Origin: Ornithodoros turicata
Lineage: Eukaryota > Arthropoda > Arachnida > Ixodida > Argasidae
Direction of reading: 5' to 3'
NCBI RefSeq assembly: GCF_037126465.1
Contig: NC_088210.1
Location: 27,553,511 to 27,617,510, forward strand
DNA: 64,000 nt
Shown here: piece after piece, positions 12,283 to 24,201 of the stretch
How positions within the stretch are numbered: position 1 is the stretch's first letter
How the letters are laid out: each line of letters opens with the position of its first letter
Program-made: the position numbers and the translations under genes
The notes under the pieces: model-generated
What the model saw: only the letters and a program-made list of their open reading frames with translations
Databases searched by the model: none
What the model was told of the DNA's origin: nothing

Positions 12283-12425
12283 GAGATTGAAGCATTCAAA
12301 TAATTTATTTTACTAAAAAACAAGCTTTTGGACGGAGTCCGTCCTTCATCAGGTGCACCACGCGCCCGATGAAGGGTCCAAAAGCTTGTTTTTTAGTAAT
12401 ATAAATTATTTGAATGTTTCAATCT
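12283..12425. mobile_element. Long palindrome with hammerhead-like centre
   Basis: Left arm GAGATTGAAGCATTCAAATA... to GCTTTTGGAC, right arm the complement, about 55 bases each and nearly perfect. The minus strand of the centre reads CTGATGAAGG, then a self-complementary GGACGGACTCCGTCC, then AAAAGCTTG. This resembles the CUGAUGA / stem II / GAAA half of a hammerhead ribozyme with one core change. It may be a foldback of two terminal repeats from a larger element. Confidence 0.65.
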
Positions 12426-13809
12426 CCTTAAATACTTACTTATCCACTTGCGAGTGCTAGACTTTTCTCATTTTTGCCTGCTAGTCTCCTTGTGATTGAA
12501 GGTAAAATGCGTCAAAATGTGTATTTGAGTGACCAAATACTTAGATAGCTTCCCCTCATAGTTCACATCTCGGCCGTGAAGCATCCTTTACAGGAATAAT
12601 TACATTGGTTTTCGACGAGTCGTTTTTCCGCGACAATTTCGGCCCTTTTTTATTTATTTTTTAATGTTTGGTAAAAACCAAACTTATCCGCTTATTTTAA
12701 TTTTACATATCCCCCACCCCGCCCTTAACCGTATATACATCCGTTATGGATATGGTACCTGTCTAATTTCATCGCCCCGTGCGAAGGCGAAAAAAAAAAA
12801 AAAAAACAGACCGCAAACCCACAAGCAGCTGGCAAGCAAGCTCACGACAGCTGTCCCACACATGCTTTACTAGACATGCAGCGCTCGCGCACAAAGCTGA
12901 CGACCTCCTAAATAATAACATCGTATGTGTGTGTACTTCACAAAACCTGCTGTATGCTCACATCATCTCATGTCCTATGATTTCGCCTACTTCCCCGCAG
13001 CGCTGCCGCCAACGAGAAGTATAATTTCCCGAGCAACGACACAAACAGTCCGCCTTCCACGCATGTAATAGAGAAGACAGTGCAAAACCAAGCAGACGGA
13101 AAGCTACCCGGAGGCGGGCACGACACGATACATGATGGTTCCTAACGCGCAAGTCGTGACCCGTTCCGTCGTCTGCTTGCCGTCGTGCGAGCGTCGCTTT
13201 AGAGACCGTGCTACGGCTTGGAAGATGTGAAACGCTTGTCCCGCCGGGAAGCCACTTTAACGATGCTGGGAGAGAGTGCCGTCCTCTTGTTTCGAGCTCC
13301 TTAATAAGCTGGAACTGATAAAAAATACCGCGCGGAGGCTGGGGAGGGCGTGAAATTCCGTACGCCAGTCGTTAAATTTTCCCTCACGCGGACTTGTGGC
13401 GAGCGTTAAGACACACAGACAAGAGACGGGCCACGTGAGACTGGTGGTTGATGCTTCTCGTTTCGAGTTGTGCGGAAAATGTGGTGCTTTATATGGGTGG
13501 GCAATGAAATATTGTGTTGGTGGGACGCCTGCTAGAGGGCGGTATGTTAGCTGCTGGAATGTAATGCAGTGTTACTGTCGCGAAAGTGTTGCTGCGATAT
13601 ATATCTGTGGATGAGCAGATTGTAAGGATGGGCAGATAAGATTTCGCCAGCTCTAAGCGTTCTCATTGTTTGGATTCACTGCGGTAGCACGACTGATGAA
13701 AGGATTGTTGTTGTTTTTAAGTGTTGAGAGAGGTCAGCCAATATTTGGCTTGCTACTCTTCCAAAAAAAAAAAAGAGGAAAGCTCATCCGAACGAAAAAG
13801 AAAATAATT

Positions 13810-13830
13810 CACACACACACACACACACAC
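13810..13830 (+). repeat. (CA)n microsatellite
   Basis: About ten uninterrupted CA units. Confidence 0.9.
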
Positions 13831-15654
13831 AAACACAAAGAATCACAGACACAGGGAAATGAAATAAAAGGATTGTTGTAGGAGATTATCTACTGGTTCA
13901 CTTTTCCAGTTTACTTTAAGCAGCAGCTCTCTTTGGCACTTTATATTAAATATTTTCACTTTTGATAACCTTGATATTAAAATTAAAGGCTATTTGCGGT
14001 AGAAACCCCACCTCTTAAGAACTCACATCGACTCATCCACAACACTCTGTCACTTCCTCCTCGCGACAATGATGTCTGTGTCACGAAGCCATGAAGTGTC
14101 ATGAAGTGTTTTAACGGATTGTTCTAAGTAAAATAAAGTACTACCGTCACAACCCATAATTGGCGCAAACATCACCCTTTACAGCTCATTTATAACATCA
14201 TAAAAGTGGCGAAGCTTTTTGTCCACTTGGGTCTCGCTTTTGAATGCGTATCCACGGAATATGCACGTTTGTATGAGTTTTGTGAGAACGAGCTCACGTA
14301 TAGAGGATAGCGGAACAAAAGACAGAACATAAAAACAACAAATTTTCAGAAGCAAGCAGCACACGGTAGCAAACATTAAACGGAAAACGTCCATCTTGAC
14401 CGTCCACTAAAACTTAACAGCTTACCGAACAAGAAAGGAAAACGCACTCTTCTGCAAGGTCTAAAACCTGCGAACATTAACAGCGAGATATCTTTATTGG
14501 GCTATACACGGCTTGGCGACATGTGGCGTCCAGGCGTTACAACGTGCGGCCGGTCTTTGTCTGAGCCACGTTTACCTGAACTTACTTACGCCTGAAATTA
14601 GCGCTTTTTTTTTTAAGAGCGCACGAGAAATATGCATCCTTTCGCCCATTACCCGCACCTTTAAGGCCTTTTCTTTTTCTTTAACGCACTCTCTCTCCTT
14701 AATCTTCGAACGCAGGTTTCTTTTCTTTTTTTTTTTTTTTTTGTTCTTCCGCTAGATGGCGCTCGAATCGTAACCGAGGTCGTAAAGGCTATAAAGAGGA
14801 ACGCTACCAGAAAAGCATGACTGTAACAGTAAAAATTTATTAACGCCGAACAAAAGAAATAAATAGAGAGGGAGAGAAAAAACTCGGGTCAATAAAGAGA
14901 AGAAAAAAAAATATAGCGCGGGCGACGGCAACTAGCCAATCAATGAACGCACGGCCGAACGCTGCACAGGGTTGCCAGCGATTTTCGTGTCGCCGTTGTG
15001 CTAAGGGCAAAGCTGAGCTCGTGTATATGTAATGGCGAGTCCATGTTTTAGTGAGGATTTCTCTTCTTTTTATTTTTATTTTCGGGGAACGACTTCGAAG
15101 AAAAGCACTCAACGACGGCGAAATTCATAAAGCAGGTCTGGCGCGTCGCTTTGTACCAAAGACGTCGGTGCACGAGGTCTTTGTTTTCCGCGGAACGAAA
15201 CCGGCTTGGCGTAATAAAACGGAGCTCTCCCTGACCGAAGGACCCTGCCCTGTCTCGGAGGCGGATATCGGTATTACACAACGCTGCTTGGGACAGGTAT
15301 TCGCGTTATTAGTATAAGCGCCTCGCATGCGAGCGGATGGGAGGCATCAAGGTGAATTGATGCGCGACTTCACTGGAGTACGGCGAGCAGCAGCCATTAT
15401 GCCGCCGAATTCAAACGCTCTCAGAGCTAGAAATGAAGGTCTCTGCTTATGAACGAACGGCCTTTCTCCTTTTATTTTTATTTTCTTCTTCGTCTTTTCT
15501 CTACGCGTGAGTGTGAAGTTGGCATGACGTCGTATATGTAAGAACGTGTATCTGAATATTAATGCATGAGCACTGGACTTTGCGGCTGGGTTGCGGTACT
15601 TGCTGGAAAGTTATGATGCAGATGTAGATTATGTATATATGCTTCCACACTCTG

Positions 15655-15680
15655 CGAAGAAGAAGAAGAAGAAGAAGAAG
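15655..15680 (+). repeat. (GAA)n microsatellite
   Basis: About nine GAA/AAG units followed by an A-run. Confidence 0.9.
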
Positions 15681-15705
15681 AAAAAAAGATGCAGGTAGCA
15701 AATCG

Positions 15706-15870
15706 GGAGCTTCTAGTTCCCTATATAGATTCCAATTACTCCATATTTTACTCTCTGACCGTGATATTTACTCCCCAGCTATGCAAACACTCCCTAAATT
15801 TCGCATAAAAGTAGTCCCGTAGTCCCGAAAGGGAGTAATATTTGTGGCACTGCATTTAGTCCCCAGCCCT
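15706..15870. mobile_element. Family III repeat (ACTCCCC/GGGGAGTAA)
   Basis: Carries AATTACTCCATATTTTACTC, ACCGTGATATTTACTCCCC and, further on, CCGAAAGGGAGTAAT plus GCACTGCATTTAGTCCCC. The same words in the same order occur at 44,248 and 54,105. Boundaries are approximate. Confidence 0.65.
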
Positions 15871-15898
15871 CCCCCCCCCCCCCCAAAAAAAAAAAAAA
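15871..15898 (+). repeat. poly-C / poly-A composite (C14A14)
   Basis: A run of 14 C followed directly by 14 A. Confidence 0.9.
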
Positions 15899-16724
15899 GA
15901 AATCACTCATTTTCTTTTTCGAGTGTGTGTACATATACGTACATGTAATCTATTGTGACCAGTAAGCTTTGAATTGAGTCTAATGTGTCCACTACGCTTT
16001 GACCTTCAGGGTCGTGTTTTAAACACCTTAATGTTACAATAAGCCATGTATGAACACTTTAATTGGACTTTCAACAACAGGATGATGAGAACTTCCATCT
16101 GCTTCTAGTCCGCGAGCGATTTAGTAACCCAAGACACAATATCCTTCGAGACCTTCGCGAAACCAATCTCCCGAAGGTCACTGCGTCCACGACACCCTGT
16201 CATCATGTAAGCCCCGCTATAAAGGCGCAATCCCAATGCTGTCCCCACGCCTTCCGGTCCTATATATCGTGAGCAGCTGCTATATGTATACCTCAGTTTC
16301 ATTGTCACCGCTTTCTCCATTGTCTTCGCGCCCGGAAATCAACCTTGTCTCGATCCTTGACCCACTTGACATTTTTGATGATGTCAAGAAGATGGTCGTC
16401 TCGCGGAGTAATTCAGGCATCCTCCCTGCTTCTAAGGACACACACGTGTGTGACGGATGCGCTCCTCACGAGACAGGGGCGTCGCTTAGTTTCGTGTGAC
16501 GTTGAGCAGTTCAAGTGGAACTCTGCATGTGGGTAGACGCGGATTTCGTTTTTCGTAGATGTCTTCGATAAAAGTTTCGTTCGGTCCGAGCAGTATACCA
16601 GGAACCGCAAGAATGGGTAAGCTTTTGTGCTGCGATGATTGCAATCTCGGAAAATGCACTCTGGGAAAAATGAAAAAACAAGATTGATTGATTGAAAAAA
16701 GAAAAGGAAGTAAACTAGGCAGCA

Positions 16725-16862
16725 GTTACAGATTTTAGTCCTCCAGATTGCAATTGCTTCCCATATTAGTAACCTGAGCCTGGAACTTATTGCTCCCCAT
16801 CAGCACAGTTCCTAAACTCTCCATAAACATCCCCGCATTTAGTGCCGTACAGAACTAATGGT
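16725..16862. mobile_element. Family III repeat, diverged copy
   Basis: Contains TTTAGTCCTCCAGATTGCAA, TATTGCTCCCCATCAGC, CCGCATTTAGTGCC and GAACTAATGG, matching word order in other Family III copies. Confidence 0.5.
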
Positions 16863-16864
16863 TG

Positions 16865-17740
16865 TGACAACGTATTTGGTCCGCAATGAACTTGGCAAAA
16901 TGACTTCTAAATTGAACCCATTCCTGTATATATAGCGTTATGACACTCGTTGCACTCGTGAGAAAGCGTGCGTGTTTCTCTAACGTTTCATACGTAACCG
17001 TTTTTCCATGTACAGGTACTACATGATACCGAGCAGGGACATACATATGCGTAACTATGCAGGATAACCTTCTTAACGACGAGTGCATTTTCACAAATAT
17101 AGTTTTTGTCCCAACAGAAGCGGAGGTCTTTGTTCCCTATTTCCTCCTATAACACACACTGCAGCCAATTCCCCGTGGTACTATCCATCTCAGCGATATG
17201 TCAACGTTGACGTAAATTTAAATTAAATTCTCGTGGTGCTTTCTTTTTTTTTCTCTCTCTCTCTCTCTCGAAAACTATACTGCGTTCTGAGACTTTTTTT
17301 TTGTAATGTCGATAGCTACCCGCAGTATACAGTTGTCTATAGGTTATTTAGTTGTCTTCAAAGTTCTTTTATATTGAGAGAAGTGTCGAACTCACTGAAG
17401 CAACAACCCCGTGTTGTGCCTCCGTCTTGACTGACCGCTGCGGTGATTGATGCGCTCCGAAGCAGTTAGACGTTCCCCCTTGTATATAGAGTATTCCGTC
17501 ATTCGCATTTATCGTAAAACGCTTATTGTTCGCCAGCCCTTAAATTTTGCGGGTTCCTCGAATTTTAAGGGCGCTACGAGAGTGTCTGGCAACATTTAAC
17601 ACCTCGAAAATTATGCTGCAATGGCAAACTCGATATTCGCAGCAGTAAGCATTATTTGAACAGCTTTTCAACAGAAGCATGTGCAATGTTGCTTGCATCA
17701 AACGTGCTGCGTGGGGTCAGTCGCGGGCTTGTCACGATGT
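16865..17740. other. Unassigned DNA
   Basis: No gene or repeat seen apart from a CT run near 17,254-17,269. Confidence 0.4.
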
Positions 17741-17744
17741 CATA

Positions 17745-17992
17745 CTCTCTTAAAAATGAACTTCACCACATAGCACGCTCCTAGCCGACTATCATCTGGA
17801 ATGATATCGTTATCTGCCCTGATTTGTTGAAAACGGGAGGCGTATGCCTTTTTGTGACACTTATGCTGTTCATAATTGTCACAAAAAAGGCGTACGCCTC
17901 CCGTTTTCAGCCAATCAGGGCAGATAACGATATCATTCGAGATTATGGTTGGCTAGGAGCGTGCTATGCGGTGAAGTTCATTTCTAAGAGTG
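17745..17992. mobile_element. Family I foldback MITE, complete (TA/TA)
   Basis: Terminal inverted repeats CTCTCTTAAAAATGAAC and TTCATTTCTAAGAGTG, flanked on both sides by TA. The arms are complementary along almost their whole length (CTGATTTGTTGAAAACGGGA and its partner) around a core with GGCGTACGCC in the right arm. The plus-strand open frame 17,824-18,012 is only a translation of the right arm, not a gene. Confidence 0.95.
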
Positions 17993-18003
17993 TACCGTAT
18001 ATA

Positions 18004-18216
18004 CACTTTTAAAAAGGAACTTCACCGCATAGCACGCTCCTAGCCAACCATCATCTCGATTGACACCGTTTTCTCCCCTGATTTGTTGAAAACAGGAGGC
18101 ATACGCCTTTTTGGTGAGAATTATGCGGAACATGATTGTAACAGAAAAGGCGTACGCCACCTGTTTTTGAACAAATCAGGGGAGAGAACGATGTCATTCG
18201 AGATGATGATTAGGAG
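18004..18216. mobile_element. Family I MITE, 3' end replaced
   Basis: Starts CACTTTTAAAAAGGAAC after a TA, only 11 bases after the previous copy. The right arm breaks off near GAGATGATGATTAGGAGG and is joined to a separate repeat unit also found at 60,858. Confidence 0.85.
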
Positions 18217-18390
18217 GCGATGGTGATGGTCATGTGATAAAGAAAAAAATGGGTATGTGAGTTTCGACGAAGTCGAACTGGCTACAGCAGTATACGCTTA
18301 CACACAGAAAGTACAAACAGATGAGGAGATGATGAGAAAAGAAAGAGATGATGATGGACTTACATGTGGTTCAAAAGTTTCGACCAAGTG
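18217..18390 (+). repeat. Dispersed repeat fused to truncated MITE (copy 1)
   Basis: From GTGATAAAGAAAAAAATGGG through GTGAGTTTCGACGAAGTC and GAAAGTACAAACAGATGAG to CATGTGGTTCAAAA it matches 60,858-61,050, with one deletion of about 35 bases. In both places it follows a Family I copy that has lost its right end. A short frame (V-S-F-D-E-V then L-A-T then Q-K-V-Q-T-D) is open in both copies; the protein is not recognised. Confidence 0.7.
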
Positions 18391-18394
18391 AGTG

Positions 18395-21300
18395 TATAGG
18401 AGGTGAAGTAATATATATATGTAATGTAATAATGTAATAATATAAGTAATGTATATATGTCAATTGAGCAACGTATTTTAACATCAGTGATTCGCGAGAT
18501 TATTTTTTGTACAATTCAGCTTATATATATATATATATAAAAACCTCTTCTCTCTTCTTCTTTTTGTGACTTCACAAGTCCTCCACGGGCACACCTACAC
18601 GGCTGTCGACGTTGGCGGGCCCCTGTATAAAGTTATCGCATTAAAAGGACGTTTCGCAGTCGAACACAGACCCAACGTGATTTGGACCCGCCAAGAGTCC
18701 TCCCTATAAGGCAAATCCGCTGATCGATCCCTGCACCAAAAGTGACAGCCACCACCCAGCCTATAAGCCACATCGAAGTCACCACACCTTTGCCACTTCA
18801 ACACCCTTGTCCAGCGACACGGCTACTCTGCAACCCGACAATTAGCTCCCATAGCAAACCAGTGATTATATCCACCTAGCGTTAATTCGGGGCAATGCGT
18901 CTTATACACGGTCATTACACGCGGGATGCCCCCACATGCGCTATCGTACCCTCCACACAGGGCTCATAACGGGCCCATTCTCACTTCGCTTGTATCCATA
19001 TTTATATACTCGTAAACAGGCTGTAATCTAACTGCACTGCGCCACCGCCGGCGTCAACTTAATGAGCATTCACTAGGGGGCGCATGCACTTTGAAAAACC
19101 ACAAGCGTCCTGGCGCTGTGTTATCATTCGCGATAAAGCTGTCATCAAGGTGGCATAATTTTAAAAGCAGGAACGTTCATTAATTTAAGCTCCGTGTGTC
19201 TTTGCAGCTTGCGTGCTTTGGAGGGGGGCGACGATTTATCACTAGTGAGTGTGTATATAGTGTGTGTATGTATGTGGCTGCGGTGAGCAAATAAAAGACT
19301 ATATAGGGTTCTGGTTTAGTTTAATTGTATTGTAGTAAGAATTGTTTGATGAAATTTATTAAACGCATATCAACACTGTTTGCAATTCATTGCTGACGCC
19401 AAATATCGCGATGTGAAAATACCGGAGGTATACTGTGTACCAGTGTAGTGATTTGCCTTGGGATGTACTAAAAAATTGTCATCATCGGTGGTCTTCTATG
19501 CGTTGTTCTGTAAGAAGGCGCGTGAAAAACAAATTTGGTTCATTAGAAACAAATCTCACAATTATTTTTGCAAAGAATACCCCATGGAGGTGTTTGTTTT
19601 TCTCTTTCAAAGAGCAAACTAATGTCTAACATTTGCGCGCAACTGCCACAAATGTCGCACAAAAACAGCTTCGATATCCGCACAAATTAACTTACGAAAG
19701 TTTTCTTACATATTTCTAAACAACTTGAGTCTACCAGTACCATACTTCTTTAATCTAGAGGTAAATTATACTCCATGGCCGTTTTGTGCTTCTTCAACTT
19801 TTCCGCATGATTGAGCTTGCTATAAAACAGATATCAAAGATGTCCTATAGACCAACTACGTTCTATATAAACAGATAACTAAGCTCCCAATGTATAGACA
19901 ATAACAATTCTGTATTGCTATTACTCCTGTAGGCGGTCTGTGCAGAAGAAACTCCAGAATTCCCTAAGCTACCAAGTGTACAAAACAATTCGTACAAGAG
20001 GAGGCCGGAGTACGACGTCCATGTAAGTTAACAAGACTTCCACACTATGTATTTGCGATTTCCTTTTCCATACACTGTTATCTAGATTCTGTTGAAATGC
20101 TGTTGATCTACGGGCTGTTGGTCTACGGGCTGCCGTTTCTGTTGTATTTCTTTTATCGCTGGTGTTCTATAGGATACAGTCAGCGCGCTGTCGGTGTCTT
20201 TTTCTTTTTGTGTGTGTGTGAAGATAACTTTTGCGCTTATTGACAGCAAATGCTCTGTCAATACAGCAGGAAAATCTGGATTCACGAATTATTTTTCGTG
20301 CATATGTGCGAAATTGCACATTCCAATCCACCGTTTCCGCTCTTCCAGTGTCTTTCTTTCTTTTTTAAAGATATCTTTGTTACCAGCTGGACAAATTCGC
20401 ATAATCTCCTTCAAAATAATTGCTATTTGACTAGATATACCTACTGAAAATTTAGCCTAGTTTGCATGTCCACGACTTCAGCTCCAAGAGCATATCGACG
20501 CAAATGTGCATATACTATACATACACTGCGAAGTGTGAAGGCGTTCTGTTTGCTTGAAAGCATTAGGGAATAGCAAGCCCACACCGTGGCTAACCTTTCC
20601 CTTCCCTTTTTTCTTACTTTGCATTAAACATACCCCCCCCCCCCCCCCCCTGTGAAGGCGTGCGAAAAAAGTGCTAGGAGATTGAAACGATATAGGCAGA
20701 AAGCCTGCGCTTCAATATAACCGTAGTAAACTTTGTCCACGTTAGAAATGCCTTACCAAGTATGATAGCTACCCAACAAAATAAAATCGCGTCGGTAAAA
20801 AGGTCAGCAAAATCGTCTGCTTAACTTTCAGCCGCAAAGTCAATCAAGAATCATTTCCTACATGAAGGGCTTGCGCATTTTTTATCATGGGATGATGATG
20901 GTGATGACGACGGCGGAAAAAAAATAATAATAAGGAGAAACAGGGTATATCCACTAGTTCAATCTCGTTCACGTTTTTCTTTCTCCTCTTCTTTTTTTCT
21001 GCGCCTGGAACTTGAAGTTCCCCTCACATTGTTGCTTTTGTACAGGCGGAAAAAAAAAGAAAGAAAGAAAAAAAAAGAACACCACTAATATGAAACCTTT
21101 AGCACGATCGTGGCACCACGCAATCTGCAATAAGGTAGGCTAGCACAGAAACCCAATAGATAGCTTCTCCGTATAAATGAATAGAAATTTACCTGCGAAA
21201 CGTGACAAAATAAGTTGTTGCACTCCTGTTTGTTTGAAGGATAGTAGGTATCCGTGCATAGCCCCTGGCGGGATGCGCCGCCTAATTATTGTGCCGCTTA

Positions 21301-21489
21301 CTTTGTATGGACGCAAGCTGCTTCGCTATTCGGAAGTAATCATCCTCTCGGCCTACGCGTTGTGCGCCTTCAGCAGGCTATATGGGCTCGCTGGAACAGA
21401 AATGATTCACAGTCTCCCCGAACGAAAGAAACTTTTCGATTGGATTGGATCGGATTGGAAGGAGGACCACGAGGTCGATCGGACACCTG
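18395..21489. other. Unassigned DNA with simple tracts
   Basis: TA-rich low complexity at about 18,410-18,460 and 18,520-18,540, a C18 run at 20,633-20,650, and A-rich purine runs near 21,050-21,080. No gene recognised. Confidence 0.4.
20633..20650 (+). repeat. poly-C tract (C18)
   Basis: Eighteen uninterrupted C; one of several long C runs on this strand. Confidence 0.95.
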
Positions 21490-22033
21490 CACTCTAAGAA
21501 AAAAAAAAAAAAAAGGTATGAAAAGGTGGAAACTTCTATAGTTACCACCTACACTCTTAAAAATGAACTTCACCACATTGCACGCTCCTAGCCAACTATC
21601 ATCTCAAATGATATCGTTATCTGGCCTGATTTGTTGAAAACGGGGGGCGTACGCCTTTTTTGTGACACTTATGCTGTTCATAATTGTCACAAAAAAGGCG
21701 TACACCCCCCGTTTTCAACAAATCAGGCCAGATAACGATATCATTTGAGATTATGGTTGGCTAGGAGCGTGCTATGTGGTGAAGTTCATTTTTAAGAGTG
21801 TAGGTCAACATAGCGTCTGATAAAGTGTGTAAAATGGTGGTAAAAGCAATTATCATATGTCCAAATTGCTAGAAAATGGCGTACGCCCCCCTCGCTCAAC
21901 GAATCAGAAGCGGTAACCATATCATTCGTAGGTAGCAGGAAGAACTTTGCAACATATAGAACTTAGGCATAACATATGCGACAACTATTACCTCCTAAAA
22001 GGTGTAACTGCTCCACCCTTTTTTCTAAGAGTG
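21490..22033 (-). mobile_element. Family II MITE with a nested Family I copy
   Basis: Ends CACTCTAAGAAAAAA and CCTTTTTTCTAAGAGTG, flanked by TG on both sides. On the minus strand it aligns with the Family II element at 57,090 over GGGTGGAGCAGTTACACC, AGTTGTCGCATATGTT, CTACCTACGAATGATA, GGGGGGCGTACGCC and CAGACGCTATGTTGACC. A Family I MITE (21,552-21,800) interrupts it, with TA duplicated. Without the insert the element is about 290 bp. Confidence 0.85.
21552..21800. mobile_element. Family I foldback MITE, complete (TA/TA), nested
   Basis: CACTCTTAAAAATGAAC to TTTTTAAGAGTG, 249 bp, nearly perfect palindrome around GTGACACTTATGCTG...TTGTCAC. It lies inside a Family II element; the uninterrupted equivalent of the site can be read near 57,733. 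Confidence 0.95.
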
Positions 22034-22182
22034 TGGGATCAAAGACGTGAGGACCAGGGCATAAAAATTGGGGAGACCGTTGGAACAACGCTTTATGTCA
22101 TTTGAGTATTCTTGGGAGTGTCCATGAGTTCATGTGAACATGTACTAAAGTCACGGGAACATAATCAATTGCCTTCAAAATT

Positions 22183-22202
22183 TCTCTCTCTCTCTCTCTC
22201 TC
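22183..22202 (+). repeat. (CT)n microsatellite
   Basis: About ten CT units. Confidence 0.9.
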
Positions 22203-22314
22203 TTTTCGACATTGAAACCCAAAACTCACCTAAAAAGAAGAAGAAAAGAAAAAAACAGAAGCGAAAACATTCCTGCTACGAAGGTTCTTCTTTCAGAGGC
22301 GAGTCCAGAAGTAA

Positions 22315-22343
22315 GCAACAACAACAACAGCAACAGCAACAAC
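22315..22343 (+). repeat. (CAA/CAG)n trinucleotide repeat
   Basis: AACAACAACAACAGCAACAGC-type run. It makes the poly-Q or poly-N stretches in the overlapping plus-strand frames 22,112-22,759 and 22,212-22,670. Those frames otherwise show no protein signature and are probably not genes. Confidence 0.85.
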
Positions 22344-23040
22344 GCACACACACAAGAAGAAAAAAAGCTTGCATATATCATTCCGCCATATGCAGGTCTC
22401 GAAGTATCATTTGCGATGCGCGTAATGTATTCAGTTCAGATAACAACAAGCCAAGCCGCTCCAGTGAGTGGGGTAGAACATCTCCGGGCCTCCTGCTGGG
22501 GGGCACGCGCACAGCTGCACACGCGTGTTACTCACAACGCCTGCTATATACTGTGTACGCGCTCGCGTGTGTGGGTGAGACATATAACACTATTTCCACG
22601 ATTATTTTGTACATTTTCACACTCCTGGAGACGCTGTGCGAGTTATTCCGCAGCTCATTGCAAGCATTGACGGTCATAGAATCGTGGGTCTCGGTCAGAG
22701 CAAGAAATCGAGTCAGTATTTCCGCGAAATTAAAGGGGCTACGTATGTACGTCAGTTGACTATAAATGGTTACCAGTCCCGCACCTACTCTAGGGACATA
22801 TATCTGGTGCCGAAAAAAACTTTTTTTTATTTTTTAGTTTAGAATGTTTGTCATTAGGTCGCTCTATACAGCGTAACGTTTACTCTTTGCGTTACTCCAG
22901 CACGAGCGTAACTTAGGTCTTCAAGGGAGTAGAAATTACTGTGTGTTTGTGTATGTATATGTGTATGCGTGGGCGGAGTAAACAGCTCTGGAGGAAACAC
23001 AGCTACAAAATGCATTTTCACTTAAATTAAATTGTTCAAC

Positions 23041-23105
23041 CAGCCACCGTGGTTCAGTTGGCAACGTGTCTTATACTTTATGATCTCAACGTTGGCAACC
23101 TGGCT
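23041..23105 (+). repeat. Degraded tRNA-like sequence
   Basis: CCACCGTGGTTCAGTTGGC resembles a tRNA 5' arm with A box (GTGGTTCAGTTGG). About 35 bases on, GTTGGCAACC is a poor B-box match. There is no convincing cloverleaf, so at most it is an old tRNA-derived SINE head. Confidence 0.25.
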
Positions 23106-23457
23106 AGGTAGCGGTTTATAGCTCTCTTGGACACATTGTCCTAAACTCTCTCGTCTTAAAAAAAAAAAAAAATAGGTCGGCTAAATTAGCCCACAGACAG
23201 GCAACTGCATCGGCGACCTGAAGCCACGAACGGTCGCTGAGGTGCCCACAGATGAAAACCACACTTTCTTGTTGGAGCATACCACAAGAAATTACGCTCC
23301 AAGCGAGATATTTTTAAGCATTGCAACCTCACAACATGAGACAATCCTCTGTTTCGCAATCTTCGCAACCTCACGAACGCTCAAAGTCTCCACGAACTGT
23401 TCCTCGTGGCGAAGAAAGAAACAGGCAAACCACTATGGCAGCATACCAGGGGAGAAC

Positions 23458-24075
23458 ATGCGAGTGTCATGTCCGGTCCGCGACTCCCCAATGCGGGTCG
23501 TTTGTTTTCGTTCCGAAGCCGGACACTCCTTAATAACAGGCCTGGTTTCTTGTCCTTTAACCTGGCGTCCTTTCTTACACCCACCGGGGTCGGTCGCTAT
23601 CGAGTTTGTGAAGTCAAACAGACAGGGAACGGAATTGCAGAGGTATCGTCGTCTTCTGGGAAGACTGCCGGTGACGGCAAACCCGGTGATTACTATCCAT
23701 CAATCACGGCACTGTCTTCTCGCGCGAGCCATCTTTACCTGTTCGTTACCGCGATCTGTGACCAAGGAGGTGTTCTCGGAAAGACGGAACGGGAAAAGGA
23801 TGAAGTTGACGTTCTTTGTGTCCGTTGTGTGGGCTCGTTATTTGCGTTTCCTGGAGTCATGGGAAAGGGGGATGAAAGAATGGAGAGGTACTAAAGGGGT
23901 CTTTTGTGCTCTAAATAAACAAACAAACAACAACGCGATGATTAAACTGGAACGGTCTGTCGCCTTGTGTTGTCGACAAAATAAATTTTCTGTCTGGCGT
24001 CGTGTGAGAGGAGCGCTCAGAGCTCCTGCTGGGTGGAGTCTCAAGACTTCTGTCGACTGTGTGATGAACCCGTGA
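23458..24075 (+). CDS. Long open frame, unrecognised, doubtful
   Basis: Open from the first in-frame ATG at 23,458 to TGA at 24,073-24,075 (205 codons). The stop-free stretch extends further 5', to about 23,242. The product is arginine-rich with no signal peptide, domain or motif I recognise. A second frame, shifted by two, is also open from an ATG at 23,469 to about 23,894. Two long overlapping frames in a locally GC-richer block suggest composition rather than coding. No splice sites or promoter stand out, and transcription is unknown. Confidence 0.15.
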   Translation: MRVSCPVRDSPMRVVCFRSEAGHSLITGLVSCPLTWRPFLHPPGSVAIEFVKSNRQGTELQRYRRLLGRLPVTANPVITIHQSRHCLLARAIFTCSLPRSVTKEVFSERRNGKRMKLTFFVSVVWARYLRFLESWERGMKEWRGTKGVFCALNKQTNNNAMIKLERSVALCCRQNKFSVWRRVRGALRAPAGWSLKTSVDCVMNP

Positions 24076-24201
24076 CTTTTTTGATGTCCTGAAAGTGTGT
24101 TGAGGATGTTGGCTTGATCTCCATCGACAGAGTTGTACAACGTTCACTTACATCTTTTCTGAAGGACATAAGGACACTGTAACGCCTTCCTATAGCCGTG
24201 T

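Larger units (their letters stand above)
12430..15705. other. Unassigned DNA with several simple repeats
   Basis: Holds poly-A (12,789-12,806), an AC repeat (13,811-13,830), T-rich tracts near 14,720-14,742 and a GAA repeat. No gene recognised. Overlapping open frames at 15,048-15,328 on both strands show no family resemblance. Confidence 0.4.
22840..24190. other. Mostly unassigned DNA around a long open frame
   Basis: Includes a degraded tRNA-like stretch (23,041-23,105), a 15-A run near 23,158 and the open frame at 23,458-24,075 described separately. Confidence 0.4.

Noticed and set aside
22112..22759. 215-codon plus-strand frame with a poly-Q run
   Set aside because: The Q run comes from a CAA/CAG microsatellite, preceded by a CT microsatellite and A-rich DNA; a second frame is open across the same repeat. 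No protein signature.
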